64,000 nt of DNA. Source: DASQYE01 sp035940775 (lineage in GTDB: Bacteria > Acidobacteriota > Blastocatellia > Pyrinomonadales > Pyrinomonadaceae). Below are positions 10,043 through 17,739 of this stretch, piece by piece. A program made the position numbers and the translations under genes. The stretch lies in NCBI GenBank assembly GCA_035940775.1, contig DASZEN010000011.1, positions 248,001 through 312,000 of the forward strand, given 5' to 3'. Within the stretch, counting starts at the first letter, position 1; each line of letters starts with the position of its first letter. The notes beneath the pieces are model-generated. The model saw only the letters and a program-made list of their open reading frames with translations. It made no database searches and was not told the DNA's origin.

Positions 10043-10326
10043 CTTTGTCTGTGCTCTTCAGGTTTCCTTAGCTTTCAAATCGAGGTCTAAAGATAATACG
10101 CTCGCGAAGGCGGGAAGCACCGTTATTGTAATAAAGGGTTTGAGGGGGTGTCAAACAATGGCTTGTCCGTGTAGAATGAGCGCGGACGATTTTGGATCGC
10201 AGATTCCGGGTTTTGGATTGGCGATTTGAGAAGCTCGAATCCGAACCATTTCAGGTGTGAAATCTCAGATCGGGACAAATCAAATCCACAGCCGCGCGCG
10301 ATCAATCCTGAAGCCGCAAATCCGAA

Positions 10327-10794
10327 ATGGAAATACGGTCGATCCTACTGCCGACGGATTTTAGCGAGTGCGCCAATTACGCGCTCTCCTATGCGGCGTC
10401 GTTTGCGCGTCAGGCCAACGCTTCGATCGTCTGCGTTCACGTCATCGAGCCGGTCGTGCCGACGGTCGGCTACACGGGAATGGCAGAGCCTCTGCCGATG
10501 GCAGACCTCAGCGATCAACTGGAGGATTCGGCGGAGCGCGAGCTGCCGAAGATCGCCGAATGCGACGAGTGCGCTGGCTTGAATATCGAAGAGGTGATCG
10601 CGCACGGCGATGCCGCCTCCGAGATCGTACGCGTCGCGCGCGAACGCGGCGTCGATCTGATCGTCATTTCATCGCACGGCAGGACGGGCCTGGGGCGTAT
10701 GCTCTTCGGCTCGACGGCTGAATCCGTAGTCCGTCACGCCCCGTGTCCCGTGCTCGTCGTCAAGCCGCCGCCGCAAGAAAGGGATGAAGGATGA
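10327..10794 (+). CDS. Universal stress protein, UspA family
   Basis: This is a single-domain universal stress protein of 155 residues, the usual size. It has the N-terminal strand (ILLPTDFSECANYAL) and the ATP-binding C-terminal motif SSHGRTGLGRMLFGSTAESV, matching the G-x2-G-x9-G-S/T pattern. It is therefore probably the nucleotide-binding type. The last codons run into a palindromic repeat of GGGATGA units that begins at the stop codon. Its role is probably general stress survival; no regulatory site was recognised. Confidence 0.93.
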   Translation: MEIRSILLPTDFSECANYALSYAASFARQANASIVCVHVIEPVVPTVGYTGMAEPLPMADLSDQLEDSAERELPKIAECDECAGLNIEEVIAHGDAASEIVRVARERGVDLIVISSHGRTGLGRMLFGSTAESVVRHAPCPVLVVKPPPQERDEG

Positions 10795-10878
10795 GGGATG
10801 AGGGATGAAAGGAGCGATTCAACTTCCCTGACTGCTTTTTATTCATCCCTCATCCCTGCGGCCCTCATCCCTGCTTTT
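10786..10878. repeat. Long imperfect palindrome, copy A of a dispersed repeat
   Basis: GGATGAGGGATGA-type units at the left pair with TCATCCCTCATCC at the right. The middle (GATTCAACTTCCCTGACTGC), read on the opposite strand, matches the middle of the copy at 17.55 kb (GGAAGTTGAATC). The right arm carries GCGGCCCTCATCC, also found at the right ends of the 17.6 and 25.7 kb copies. The element overlaps the end of the uspA-type gene. Confidence 0.7.
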
Positions 10879-10880
10879 AT

Positions 10881-11639
10881 ATGGATAGCCATCCTTTTTA
10901 CGAACTGATCGGGCAGTACGGACTGTACGCTGTTTTCTTCCTCACGATGATGGAGGGGGACATCACGCTCCTTTTGGCGGGGGTGCTGGCCCACAGCGCC
11001 TTCTTCGACAAATATTTTTTCCACGGCTATAGCTTTTTGAAAGTGCTCGTGGCGGGCACTCTTGGCGGTGTGGCGGGCGATAACATCGCCTACGTGATGG
11101 GGCGCGGCTTCGGCAAGAGCGTGCGCAACTTTCGTTTCTACAGAATCGCCAAGCCGCGCATCGAACGCCTGACCGACAAATTCGGCGCGCTCTCGATCTT
11201 TCTATCGAAATATATTTACGGATTGCGCTGGGCCTCCTGCGTCTTTTACGGAGTGGGCCGCATGCCCTACCTGCGCTTTCTGGCCCTGAGTTTTGCCAGT
11301 TGCTTTCTGTGGGTTCTGATACTGAGCAGCGCGGGCTATTTCTTCAGCGGCGCGATCACGAATCTGCTCGGCGACTTTCATCAGATCGGCTATATCCTGC
11401 TGGTGATCGTTGTCCTCGGCATCGGCGGCTTTTACCTGGCCGAGCGGTTCTGGTTCTCGAAGAAGGTCGAGGAGGCCGACCCCGAGCGCATACAGGAGCT
11501 TGAGCAGGCCGCGCAGGAGAAGTTGCACGAGATCAAGGAAGAGATTCAAGAGCGCATCCATTTCAAGCCGCAGCATCCGCGCCGCAAGGATTCGCAAAAA
11601 CGCCCGGCCCAGAGGGGCGGCGGGGCCGAAGGAGACTAA
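10881..11639 (+). CDS. DedA family membrane protein
   Basis: DedA/SNARE-associated proteins are inner-membrane proteins linked to lipid (undecaprenyl phosphate and phosphatidylethanolamine) translocation and membrane homeostasis. The 252-residue product has the acidic MEGDITLLLAGVLA re-entrant segment and several helices. Its last 60 residues form a highly charged coiled-coil-like tail (EEADPERIQELEQAAQEK...) ending in a basic patch. The long tail is an addition to the usual DedA core of about 200 residues. The GHMP kinase follows after 78 bases. Confidence 0.88.
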   Translation: MDSHPFYELIGQYGLYAVFFLTMMEGDITLLLAGVLAHSAFFDKYFFHGYSFLKVLVAGTLGGVAGDNIAYVMGRGFGKSVRNFRFYRIAKPRIERLTDKFGALSIFLSKYIYGLRWASCVFYGVGRMPYLRFLALSFASCFLWVLILSSAGYFFSGAITNLLGDFHQIGYILLVIVVLGIGGFYLAERFWFSKKVEEADPERIQELEQAAQEKLHEIKEEIQERIHFKPQHPRRKDSQKRPAQRGGGAEGD

Positions 11640-11717
11640 AGGAAAGTCGGAAAATATGGCTGATAAACCGAGATACTCGCTGATCGGTTTTTATAGTTTC
11701 GGTGCGCATCCATCATT

Positions 11718-12725
11718 ATGATAATTGAATCATCTGCTCCGACTCGCGTCGATCTGGCCGGAGGAACCATCGACATCTGGCCGCTCTATCTTTTTCATCC
11801 CGGCGCTTCGACCGTGAACTTCGCCATCTCTTTGCGCGCACACTGCCGGATCGAGACGCGCGACGACGGCCGCATCATCCTGGAATCGCGTGACCGTCAG
11901 GTGGTTTTCGAGACCGAGTTGGCGGCCATCGAAGACCTCATACGCGAAGAGCGGCTTGAGCTTATCTCCAAGCTGGTTCATTTCTTCAAACCGACCACGG
12001 GGTTTCACCTGACGGCCGAGGGTCAGGCTCCGGCCGGGGCCGGACTGGCCGGATCGTCTGCGCTCAACATCGCGTGCATCGGCGCGCTCAATCGGCTCGT
12101 GGGTGATCGCTACGACGAGCGCAAGTTCGTCACCATCGCCGCCAACGTCGAGACGACCGTCATCAAAGTTCCGGCGGGCTTTCAGGACTACTACTCGGCG
12201 CTCTACGGCGGGACAAGCTGCATACACTTTCGCCCGGACGGCATCGAGCGCGAGGCGCTGGCCGTCGATGAGAGCGTGCTCGAACGCCGCATTGCCATCT
12301 GCTATACGGGCGAGCCGCGCCTTTCGGGGACGAACAACTGGGAGATTACCAAGAACCATATAGACGGTGACCCGGAGCTGTTCGAGCTGTTCGATCAGAT
12401 ACGCGATTCGAGCCTCGCGATGCGCGCCCTTTTGCTCAAGAATGATTGGCAGGGCGTCGCCGAAACGATGCGCCGCGCATATCCGGGGCGCAAACGGCTC
12501 GCGCCCGGAGTGACGACGCCGCAGATGGATATGCTGGTCGAAAAAGCTCTGGCGAGCGGGGCCCTGGCTGCAAAAGTGTGCGGCGCGGGCGGCGGCGGCT
12601 GCATAGCCTTCTTCTGCGCCGAAGGCAGGCGCGGCGACGTTGAGCGCGCGCTGGCGGAAGAGGCTGGCGTGGAGGTTCTCGATTGGAAGATCGCGCGCGA
12701 TGGCCTGGTCGTCAACGTCTCCTGA
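11718..12725 (+). CDS. GHMP family kinase
   Basis: GHMP kinases phosphorylate small sugars or mevalonate-type alcohols. The 335-residue protein has motif 1 (APTRVDLAGGTIDI, residues 7-20), the ATP-binding motif 2 (GAGLAGSSAL, 107-116) and motif 3 (VCGAGGGGC, about 290). The length and N-terminus resemble heptose-7-phosphate kinase and fucokinase-like enzymes. The exact substrate is not clear. No other heptose genes are next to it, so I keep the family name. Confidence 0.88.
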   Translation: MIIESSAPTRVDLAGGTIDIWPLYLFHPGASTVNFAISLRAHCRIETRDDGRIILESRDRQVVFETELAAIEDLIREERLELISKLVHFFKPTTGFHLTAEGQAPAGAGLAGSSALNIACIGALNRLVGDRYDERKFVTIAANVETTVIKVPAGFQDYYSALYGGTSCIHFRPDGIEREALAVDESVLERRIAICYTGEPRLSGTNNWEITKNHIDGDPELFELFDQIRDSSLAMRALLLKNDWQGVAETMRRAYPGRKRLAPGVTTPQMDMLVEKALASGALAAKVCGAGGGGCIAFFCAEGRRGDVERALAEEAGVEVLDWKIARDGLVVNVS

Positions 12726-12982
12726 GCGGAGACCTTCCGACACAGGGGAAGGCCGCGCGCGGCTCTGATGCGAATTTACAGCGAACCTTGAACCATACTC
12801 TCGCGTATCCAAAATGGCTCAAGCGACGAGACTTCGAGAGAGCGCACGCGCATGATGATTACTTCGAGGGCGCGCGCGTACGCGCCGTTCAGCACAAAGC
12901 GCGCTCCTTCAACCCGAAGCCCTCGCGCGCGCGACCGATCCCTTCCGCCAATCTCAACTGACGGCGACCATTGGAGGCCACC

Positions 12983-13462
12983 ATGTATTGTTCTTCTTGC
13001 GGCACTGAGTCCACACCGGGGCTCAACTACTGCAATCGCTGCGGGGCCGGTTTGAACACGCAATCCCTGGCGGCGAGCCAGAAAGCGCCCTACGATAACT
13101 TGACCAACCTGATGCTCATCCTCGGAGCCGCGACTACTGTGATTAGCCTCGGCGGCATGGGATTATTGATAGCGGGAGCGATCAGGCTCGCGCGAGAAGG
13201 ATTCAGCACCGATCCGGTAATGATGATGATCTTCATGGGGATGACCACGATCCTTGTCGTAGACATCCTGCTCGTCAGGCAGTTATCGCGTCTCATCAGC
13301 GCCGCTTTACCGGCGGACAATCGCACTCGCTCCGCCAGGGAGACTATCGCCCCTCCGAAACAGACGAACCGGCAACTCAATGCCCACCCCGAACCCGCCG
13401 CGAGCGTCACGGAGAATACGACCCGCACCTTCGAGCCCGCCTACAGAGACTCGAACCGGTAA
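12983..13462 (+). CDS. Zinc-ribbon membrane protein
   Basis: The ATG at 12983 follows GGAGG (12973-12977), which rules out the TTG at 12971. The 159-residue product starts with a zinc ribbon (MYCSSCG...YCNRCG) and then has two hydrophobic segments, at about residues 40-65 and 75-95, and a polar tail. Such zinc-ribbon plus two-helix proteins are common and mostly uncharacterised. An intrinsic terminator follows 22 bases after the stop. Confidence 0.8.
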   Translation: MYCSSCGTESTPGLNYCNRCGAGLNTQSLAASQKAPYDNLTNLMLILGAATTVISLGGMGLLIAGAIRLAREGFSTDPVMMMIFMGMTTILVVDILLVRQLSRLISAALPADNRTRSARETIAPPKQTNRQLNAHPEPAASVTENTTRTFEPAYRDSNR

Positions 13463-13484
13463 AGAATTTAAGATTTGAGCAGGG

Positions 13485-13520
13485 AAGAGCGCGAGAGGGG
13501 TTTTGTCCTCGCGCTCTTTT
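13485..13520 (+). terminator. Rho-independent terminator
   Basis: AAGAGCGCGAG (13485-13495) pairs perfectly with CTCGCGCTCTT (13508-13518), followed by TT and an upstream A-rich flank. It ends the zinc-ribbon gene. Confidence 0.85.
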
Positions 13521-13654
13521 CGTTGAGAGACGGCGGGCTCTCCGGGCCTTGCAACTGCTCTGCCCGCCGCGATGAGCCCGCCGCGACGAGCAATCCCTTT
13601 TAAGAAGCCGGTCGCTCAGACCCGCTTTCCGAACAGTAGATTTCGAGGGCGGAT

Positions 13655-14452
13655 TTATTCCTCGCCGGGCGTACCTGTTTGTGTCGTCTCGGTCGCGCCG
13701 GTCGGTCTGGTCGGGGCCGGAGCGCGACTGTCGGGCGGCGCGCCCGGAGTCAACTCGGTCGAAGCCTCGGGCGCAAGATCGGCGACCGCTTCGGCTCCTG
13801 CGGCGGGCGAGGCCGTTGCCGCCGCCGGACTGAGCGGCGCGGCCGACGCCTGGCCGGTCGCGGCCTGTGCTTCCGCAGCGGGGCGATGGCGGTCTGCCTC
13901 TGCGGAGGAATCCCGCGGCGGTGCTGCGGGCTTCGCCTCTGTTGTTGAGGTGGCGGCTGCGGCTGGCGCTGGTTTGCGCGCGGCGGCGGCAGTAGCCGGA
14001 GGAGTATTAGCGGCGCTTGCGGCGGCGGGCGCGGGCGCGTGATGAGAATTATCCTCGACGGGAACGAGCGTGCCCCTCTCCGACATCTTGAAGGCGGGCA
14101 GCGTGCCGCCTGCCGCTTGCAGAATCGCCATCAACTCTTTCTCGACGAACCGCGATTGCTTCCCGGGGTCGCGCACGTGGCCGAGCGGCGGGCCTATGTA
14201 GAGCGTGCCGCAGGTCTGGCATTTGAATAGCACGTCATCGCCGCGCAAATGCTTTTTCGCCTCCTCGCCGCCCGTGCTCAACTGCTTCAAAAAACCGTTG
14301 CACGATTTGCCCTTCTCGTTCTTCTCGTTGCAGACGGTCTGCGCGTTGATTATCTTTTTCGGCACGCCCGGCTGCGAAGACTGTTGTGCCGTGGGCGCTT
14401 CCTTTGCCGCCTGTGCCGTGCTTTCCGCTTCGGTTGGATTAACTGTCGACAT
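13655..14452 (-). CDS. Hypothetical cysteine-containing protein with Ala-rich disordered tail
   Basis: No family is recognised. The 265-residue product has a disordered Ala/Gln/Thr-rich start and a central folded part with cysteines in pairs (VCNEKNEKGKSC and FKCQTCGTLY, residues 41-84) that look like a treble-clef or zinc-ribbon site. The last 130 residues are rich in Ala, Pro and Thr and probably disordered. There is no signal peptide. It converges with the zinc-ribbon gene and is divergent from the Nudix gene, with an inverted repeat in the gap. Confidence 0.75.
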   Translation of the reverse strand: MSTVNPTEAESTAQAAKEAPTAQQSSQPGVPKKIINAQTVCNEKNEKGKSCNGFLKQLSTGGEEAKKHLRGDDVLFKCQTCGTLYIGPPLGHVRDPGKQSRFVEKELMAILQAAGGTLPAFKMSERGTLVPVEDNSHHAPAPAAASAANTPPATAAAARKPAPAAAATSTTEAKPAAPPRDSSAEADRHRPAAEAQAATGQASAAPLSPAAATASPAAGAEAVADLAPEASTELTPGAPPDSRAPAPTRPTGATETTQTGTPGEE

Positions 14453-14462
14453 GACTCTACTA

Positions 14463-14577
14463 TAAAGGCAAAACTAAAAAGACAAAAGTCAAAAGTTGCG
14501 GCCCCGAACCACATTCGATCAAAATGCTTTGACACCCACTTTTGCCTTTTACCTTTTGCCTTTTACCCTATATATTG
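14463..14577. repeat. AAAAGGCAAAAG-type inverted repeat
   Basis: The left arm (AAAGGCAAAAC...AAAAGT) is complementary to the right arm (ACTTTTGCCTTTT...TTTTGCCTTT). It fills the gap between the divergent hypothetical and Nudix genes. It differs in sequence from the GGGATGA palindromes and may be a second family of small palindromic elements. Confidence 0.55.
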
Positions 14578-14584
14578 TGCGCGC

Positions 14585-15040
14585 ATGTTGAAAAAGTTGC
14601 TCGGGGCTCTGTGGCGGGGCGCGCCGAAGAGCTTGCGTCGCTGGAGCGTGCGTCTGGTCGAACCGCGCTTTACGGTAACGGCCGGAGGGGTCGTGCTCGA
14701 CGCCGAGGGGCGCGTGCTCCTGCTCGAACACGTTTTTCGGATGGGCAGCGGCTGGGGCATTCCCGGCGGCTTTCTCAAACGAGGCGAACAGCCGGAAGAA
14801 GCTCTCAGGCGCGAGCTGCTGGAAGAGGCGGGGCTGGAGCTTGAGCTTGTGGAGCTGGCTTTCGTGCGGACGCTCAGGAAGGCGAGCCAGGTCGAGATCA
14901 TCTTTCGCTGCCGGGCGCGTGGGCCCGCACGGCAGCCGCAGAGTTTAGAGATCAAGCGCACGCAATGGTTCGCGCTCTCGGACTTGCCCGAAGGGTTGGC
15001 GCGCGACCAGCGCCGCCTGATAGCTCGTGCCCTCGCATGA
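14585..15040 (+). CDS. Nudix hydrolase
   Basis: Nudix enzymes hydrolyse nucleoside diphosphates linked to another group. The 151-residue product (ATG at 14585) has a complete Nudix box at residues 62-84 (GFLKRGE...REL.EE.GL), with the metal-binding REVLEE-type glutamates present. The N-terminal 25 residues are basic. The substrate cannot be assigned. A longer in-frame reading from 14249 is rejected because it crosses the divergent neighbour. Confidence 0.9.
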   Translation: MLKKLLGALWRGAPKSLRRWSVRLVEPRFTVTAGGVVLDAEGRVLLLEHVFRMGSGWGIPGGFLKRGEQPEEALRRELLEEAGLELELVELAFVRTLRKASQVEIIFRCRARGPARQPQSLEIKRTQWFALSDLPEGLARDQRRLIARALA

Positions 15041-15118
15041 CGAGCGAGAGAGAGCGCGCGCGCGCGAAAGAAGAAGAAGACGGCTCGCCCTTATGACGTA
15101 TGTCGGCTAAAAGAGAAT

Positions 15119-15190
15119 GTAGACCGGAGGCCAGAGCTTAGAGGTCGGAGATGAAAACCGGCTTCGGAACCTTTTGACCTCTAAAGTTCA
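15119..15190. repeat. TTAGAGGTC...GACCTCTAA inverted repeat
   Basis: A perfect 9-base inverted repeat (TTAGAGGTC near 15138, GACCTCTAA near 15176) lies just upstream of the pyrE-like ribosome binding site. TTTGACCTCTAA recurs near 44390, so it may be part of a dispersed element rather than a regulator site. Confidence 0.4.
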
Positions 15191-15204
15191 TAGGAGACTG
15201 TAAA

Positions 15205-15816
15205 ATGGTGAACCTGATTCCATCACCCGATGTCGTGATGCAAATCTTGAAGCGCACGGGCGCTTACCGTGAAGGCCATTTCGTTTACCCGTCGGGCAAG
15301 CACACGCCCCATTATTTCCAGATGCCGCTCGCCTTTCGCTACTACGACACGGCGCGCGTGCTGGCCGTCGCCCTCTCGCGCAAGTTCCGCCTCGACCGGG
15401 ACATCTCCAGCCAGTTGCCCAAAGTCTCCATCATTTCTCCCAGTTCGGGCGGAATCCCCGTCGCCTTCGGCGTCCGCGATGCCCTCAGCGCCGAACAGAT
15501 TTACTGGGCCGAGCGAGAAGAGGGCGGCAAGCGCATGTTTCGCCAGTACGTCAACCAGGGCGAAGTCAACCCGTGCATTATCGTCGACGACATCATCCGC
15601 AGCGGGCAGGCCATTGAAGAGACCGTCAAGCTGGTCGGAGAGTTGGGCGCGAACATCATCGGCTGCGGCTCGATCGTGCGCTTCGCCTCCGCCCCCGATA
15701 ATATCGCCGGAGTACCGATCAGGTCTCTGGTAGAGTTCGATTCCAGGATGTACGATACGGGCGAGGCGTGTACGAACTGCAAAGAGGGCGTGGCCGAAGA
15801 GCATGTGCGGTTCTGA
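15205..15816 (+). CDS. pyrE: Orotate phosphoribosyltransferase-like protein
   Basis: PyrE converts orotate and PRPP to orotidine 5'-monophosphate in pyrimidine synthesis. The 203-residue product has the PRPP-binding motif IIVDDIIRSGQAI (125-137) and the flexible-loop segment AEREEGGKRMFRQYV with catalytic-type lysine near 109. The length suits OPRT. A C-terminal CTNC cysteine pair is an extra. No other pyr gene is next to it, so a related phosphoribosyltransferase remains possible. AGGAGA lies ahead of the ATG. Confidence 0.8.
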   Translation: MVNLIPSPDVVMQILKRTGAYREGHFVYPSGKHTPHYFQMPLAFRYYDTARVLAVALSRKFRLDRDISSQLPKVSIISPSSGGIPVAFGVRDALSAEQIYWAEREEGGKRMFRQYVNQGEVNPCIIVDDIIRSGQAIEETVKLVGELGANIIGCGSIVRFASAPDNIAGVPIRSLVEFDSRMYDTGEACTNCKEGVAEEHVRF

Positions 15817-15878
15817 AAGCGATGGGCCACAGGAGCGATGGACTGGGGCGGGAGAGACACGCCTTCCTCCAAAGCCTC

Positions 15879-16382
15879 TTATTGCGAGGCTGATTCTTCT
15901 CTGCGACTTGCGAGCAGTTCGCGCAGCTCGCTTATATCCCTGCGGTGAGCCGTGTCGTGCTCGCGCATCATGCGTAGCAGTTCGGCGAGCGTAATGGGCC
16001 CAACGGTTTCGAGCACTCCCCGGCGTTCGAGCTGGTCGGGCGCGAGACCCTTAACGATACGGACATTTCCTTCGCGCGCTCTCGCGAAAGCCTCCAGAGC
16101 CGTCTCCATCTTCCGGCTGTTGTAGTCGCGCTCTCGCGCCAGACGGCCTCCATCTATATCGGGCAGCACGGGCCCGTCTTCCCCTAAAAGCCTATGGATG
16201 CGCTCGGCGTATCCTTCACGCTCTATGTCGAGCAGGTGGCAGACATTCTCTAAGGCGGAGAACTCGACGCCGGGCGGCCTGAAGCGCCTCTCCTCGTCAT
16301 CGAGCGCAGAGACCATGCGCTCGACGACGACGGGCGTCTCCGACAGATACTCTACAAGGTGCTGAAGCTCGTGCGTCGTCAT
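15879..16382 (-). CDS. DinB-like family protein
   Basis: The 167-residue product has the four-helix DinB/YfiT-like fold with candidate metal-binding histidines at NVCHLL (about residue 48) and in REHDTAHRRDI (about 140-145). Members include thiol transferases and many proteins of unknown role, so only the fold can be named. It converges with the pyrE-like gene and lies downstream of recR on the same strand with a 39-base gap, so it may share its transcript. Confidence 0.85.
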   Translation of the reverse strand: MTTHELQHLVEYLSETPVVVERMVSALDDEERRFRPPGVEFSALENVCHLLDIEREGYAERIHRLLGEDGPVLPDIDGGRLARERDYNSRKMETALEAFARAREGNVRIVKGLAPDQLERRGVLETVGPITLAELLRMMREHDTAHRRDISELRELLASRREESASQ

Positions 16383-16421
16383 CCTCTTGCCTGAAGCGCC
16401 TCCTCCACCACCACGCGACTT

Positions 16422-17036
16422 TTATATCTCATGACGATTGGCGAGCGCCTTGTCCATCGTCACCTCGTCCACGTATTCGAGATCGCTGCCGACGGGCATG
16501 CCCATGGCGATGCGCGTCACGCGCACGCCGAGCGGTTTGAGCAGGTTGTTGATGTAATTGGCCGTCGCCTCGCCCTCCGTGTTCGGATTGGTGGCGAGAA
16601 TGACCTCGCGCACTTCGACGCCGTCATTATTCTCAGGCCGCAGTCGCGGCAGCAGATTAGCCAGGTGTAGGTCATCGGGCGAGATGCCGCGAATCGGCGA
16701 CAGGCTGCCGTGCAGCACATGATAGAGACCGCGATAGCTGCGCGTCTTCTCGACGGCGACCAGATTGTAAGGCTCTTCGACGATGCAGATGGTGGAGCGG
16801 TCGCGCGTGGGCGAAGCGCAGAAGCGGCACGGGTCGATGTCCGTCAAATTATTGCAGACCGAACAGAAGATGATGCGGCGCTTGACCTCGCGCAGCGCCT
16901 CGACGAACCGCTCAACGTCGGGTTCGGGCGTGCGCAGGACGTGAAACGCGAGCCGCTGCGCCGTCTTGTGGCCGATGCCCGGCAGGCGTTTGAACTCATC
17001 TATCAGCTTCGTGACTGATTCGGCGTATTCAAGCAT
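16422..17036 (-). CDS. recR: Recombination mediator RecR
   Basis: RecR works with RecO and RecF to load RecA on gapped DNA. The 204-residue protein has the N-terminal helix-hairpin-helix (GIGHKTAQR, 20-28), a Cys4 zinc finger (C58, C61, C70, C73) and a Toprim domain beginning ICIVEE (residues 83-88). The length is typical. It follows the YbaB gene by 69 bases in the common ybaB-recR order. Confidence 0.97.
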   Translation of the reverse strand: MLEYAESVTKLIDEFKRLPGIGHKTAQRLAFHVLRTPEPDVERFVEALREVKRRIIFCSVCNNLTDIDPCRFCASPTRDRSTICIVEEPYNLVAVEKTRSYRGLYHVLHGSLSPIRGISPDDLHLANLLPRLRPENNDGVEVREVILATNPNTEGEATANYINNLLKPLGVRVTRIAMGMPVGSDLEYVDEVTMDKALANRHEI

Positions 17037-17105
17037 AAAGATTGCGGGATGCGGATTCTAAAGAGAGACTCGCCCTTTCTTAAATCCGCGTTCCGCGCCC
17101 CACAA

Positions 17106-17420
17106 TTAGAAGAGTCCGCCGAGGCCGGGCGGGAGCATGCCGCCGAGCTTGCCCTTCATCGCCTCGTCGATCTTGCGATTGGCCTCGTTGGCGGCGGCGA
17201 CGATCATATCCTGAAGCATCTCAACGTCGCCCTCTTTGACGGCTTCCGGGTCGATCTTTAGAGATTCTATCTCGTGATTGCCCTTCATCTGAACAGTCAC
17301 GACGCCGCCGCCCGACGAAGCCTCGACGCGCAGCTCGTCCATCTCCTTCTGCATCTTCTCCTGCATGGCTTGCGCCTGCTTCATCATCTGCTGAATGTTC
17401 ATTCCGCCAGGGAATTTCAT
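17106..17420 (-). CDS. YbaB/EbfC family nucleoid-associated protein
   Basis: YbaB/EbfC proteins are small dimeric DNA-binding proteins encoded beside recR in many bacteria. The 104-residue product has the characteristic N-terminal MNIQQMMKQAQAMQEKMQKEMDEL helix, a central strand region (VTVQMKGNHEIESLKIDPEAV) and a C-terminal Gly/Pro-rich end. dnaX, the usual third member of the cluster, is not upstream; instead a divergent helicase gene is there. Confidence 0.95.
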   Translation of the reverse strand: MKFPGGMNIQQMMKQAQAMQEKMQKEMDELRVEASSGGGVVTVQMKGNHEIESLKIDPEAVKEGDVEMLQDMIVAAANEANRKIDEAMKGKLGGMLPPGLGGLF

Positions 17421-17524
17421 CGCTCTTAACCTCTCTTCCGCTCTCGATTGATAGCTTACAGAATCCTGCTCTTAGACCAACACATCCTAGCTTTCATCAG
17501 TCGCGAATGCAACGGCAACGAAGG

Positions 17525-17695
17525 GAAGAGCGAAGGGCGGAGGGATGAGCGATCAGGGATGAATAAGAAAAGCATTCAAGGAAGTTGAATCTTTCCTTCC
17601 ATTCTTCACCCATGCTTTTCAGCAAAGCATTCGTGCAGTTGAAACATTTCATCCATCGCTGCGGCCCTCATCCCCCGCCCTTCTTTCCTTCCTCC
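17525..17695. repeat. Long imperfect palindrome, copy B of a dispersed repeat
   Basis: GAAGGGCGGAGGGATGAGCGAT near 17529-17550 is complementary, with gaps, to ATCGCTGCGGCCCTCATCCCCCGCCCTTC near 17656-17684. The inner AAGCATTC motif occurs twice, and the left half shares AGGGATGAATAA and GGAAGTTGAATC with copy A read in reverse. It fills the gap between the divergent ybaB and helicase genes. Confidence 0.7.
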
Positions 17696-17739
17696 CTTTC
17701 GTTGGGCCTCGCTGACGTGCTATAAGCCGGAAAGGGATT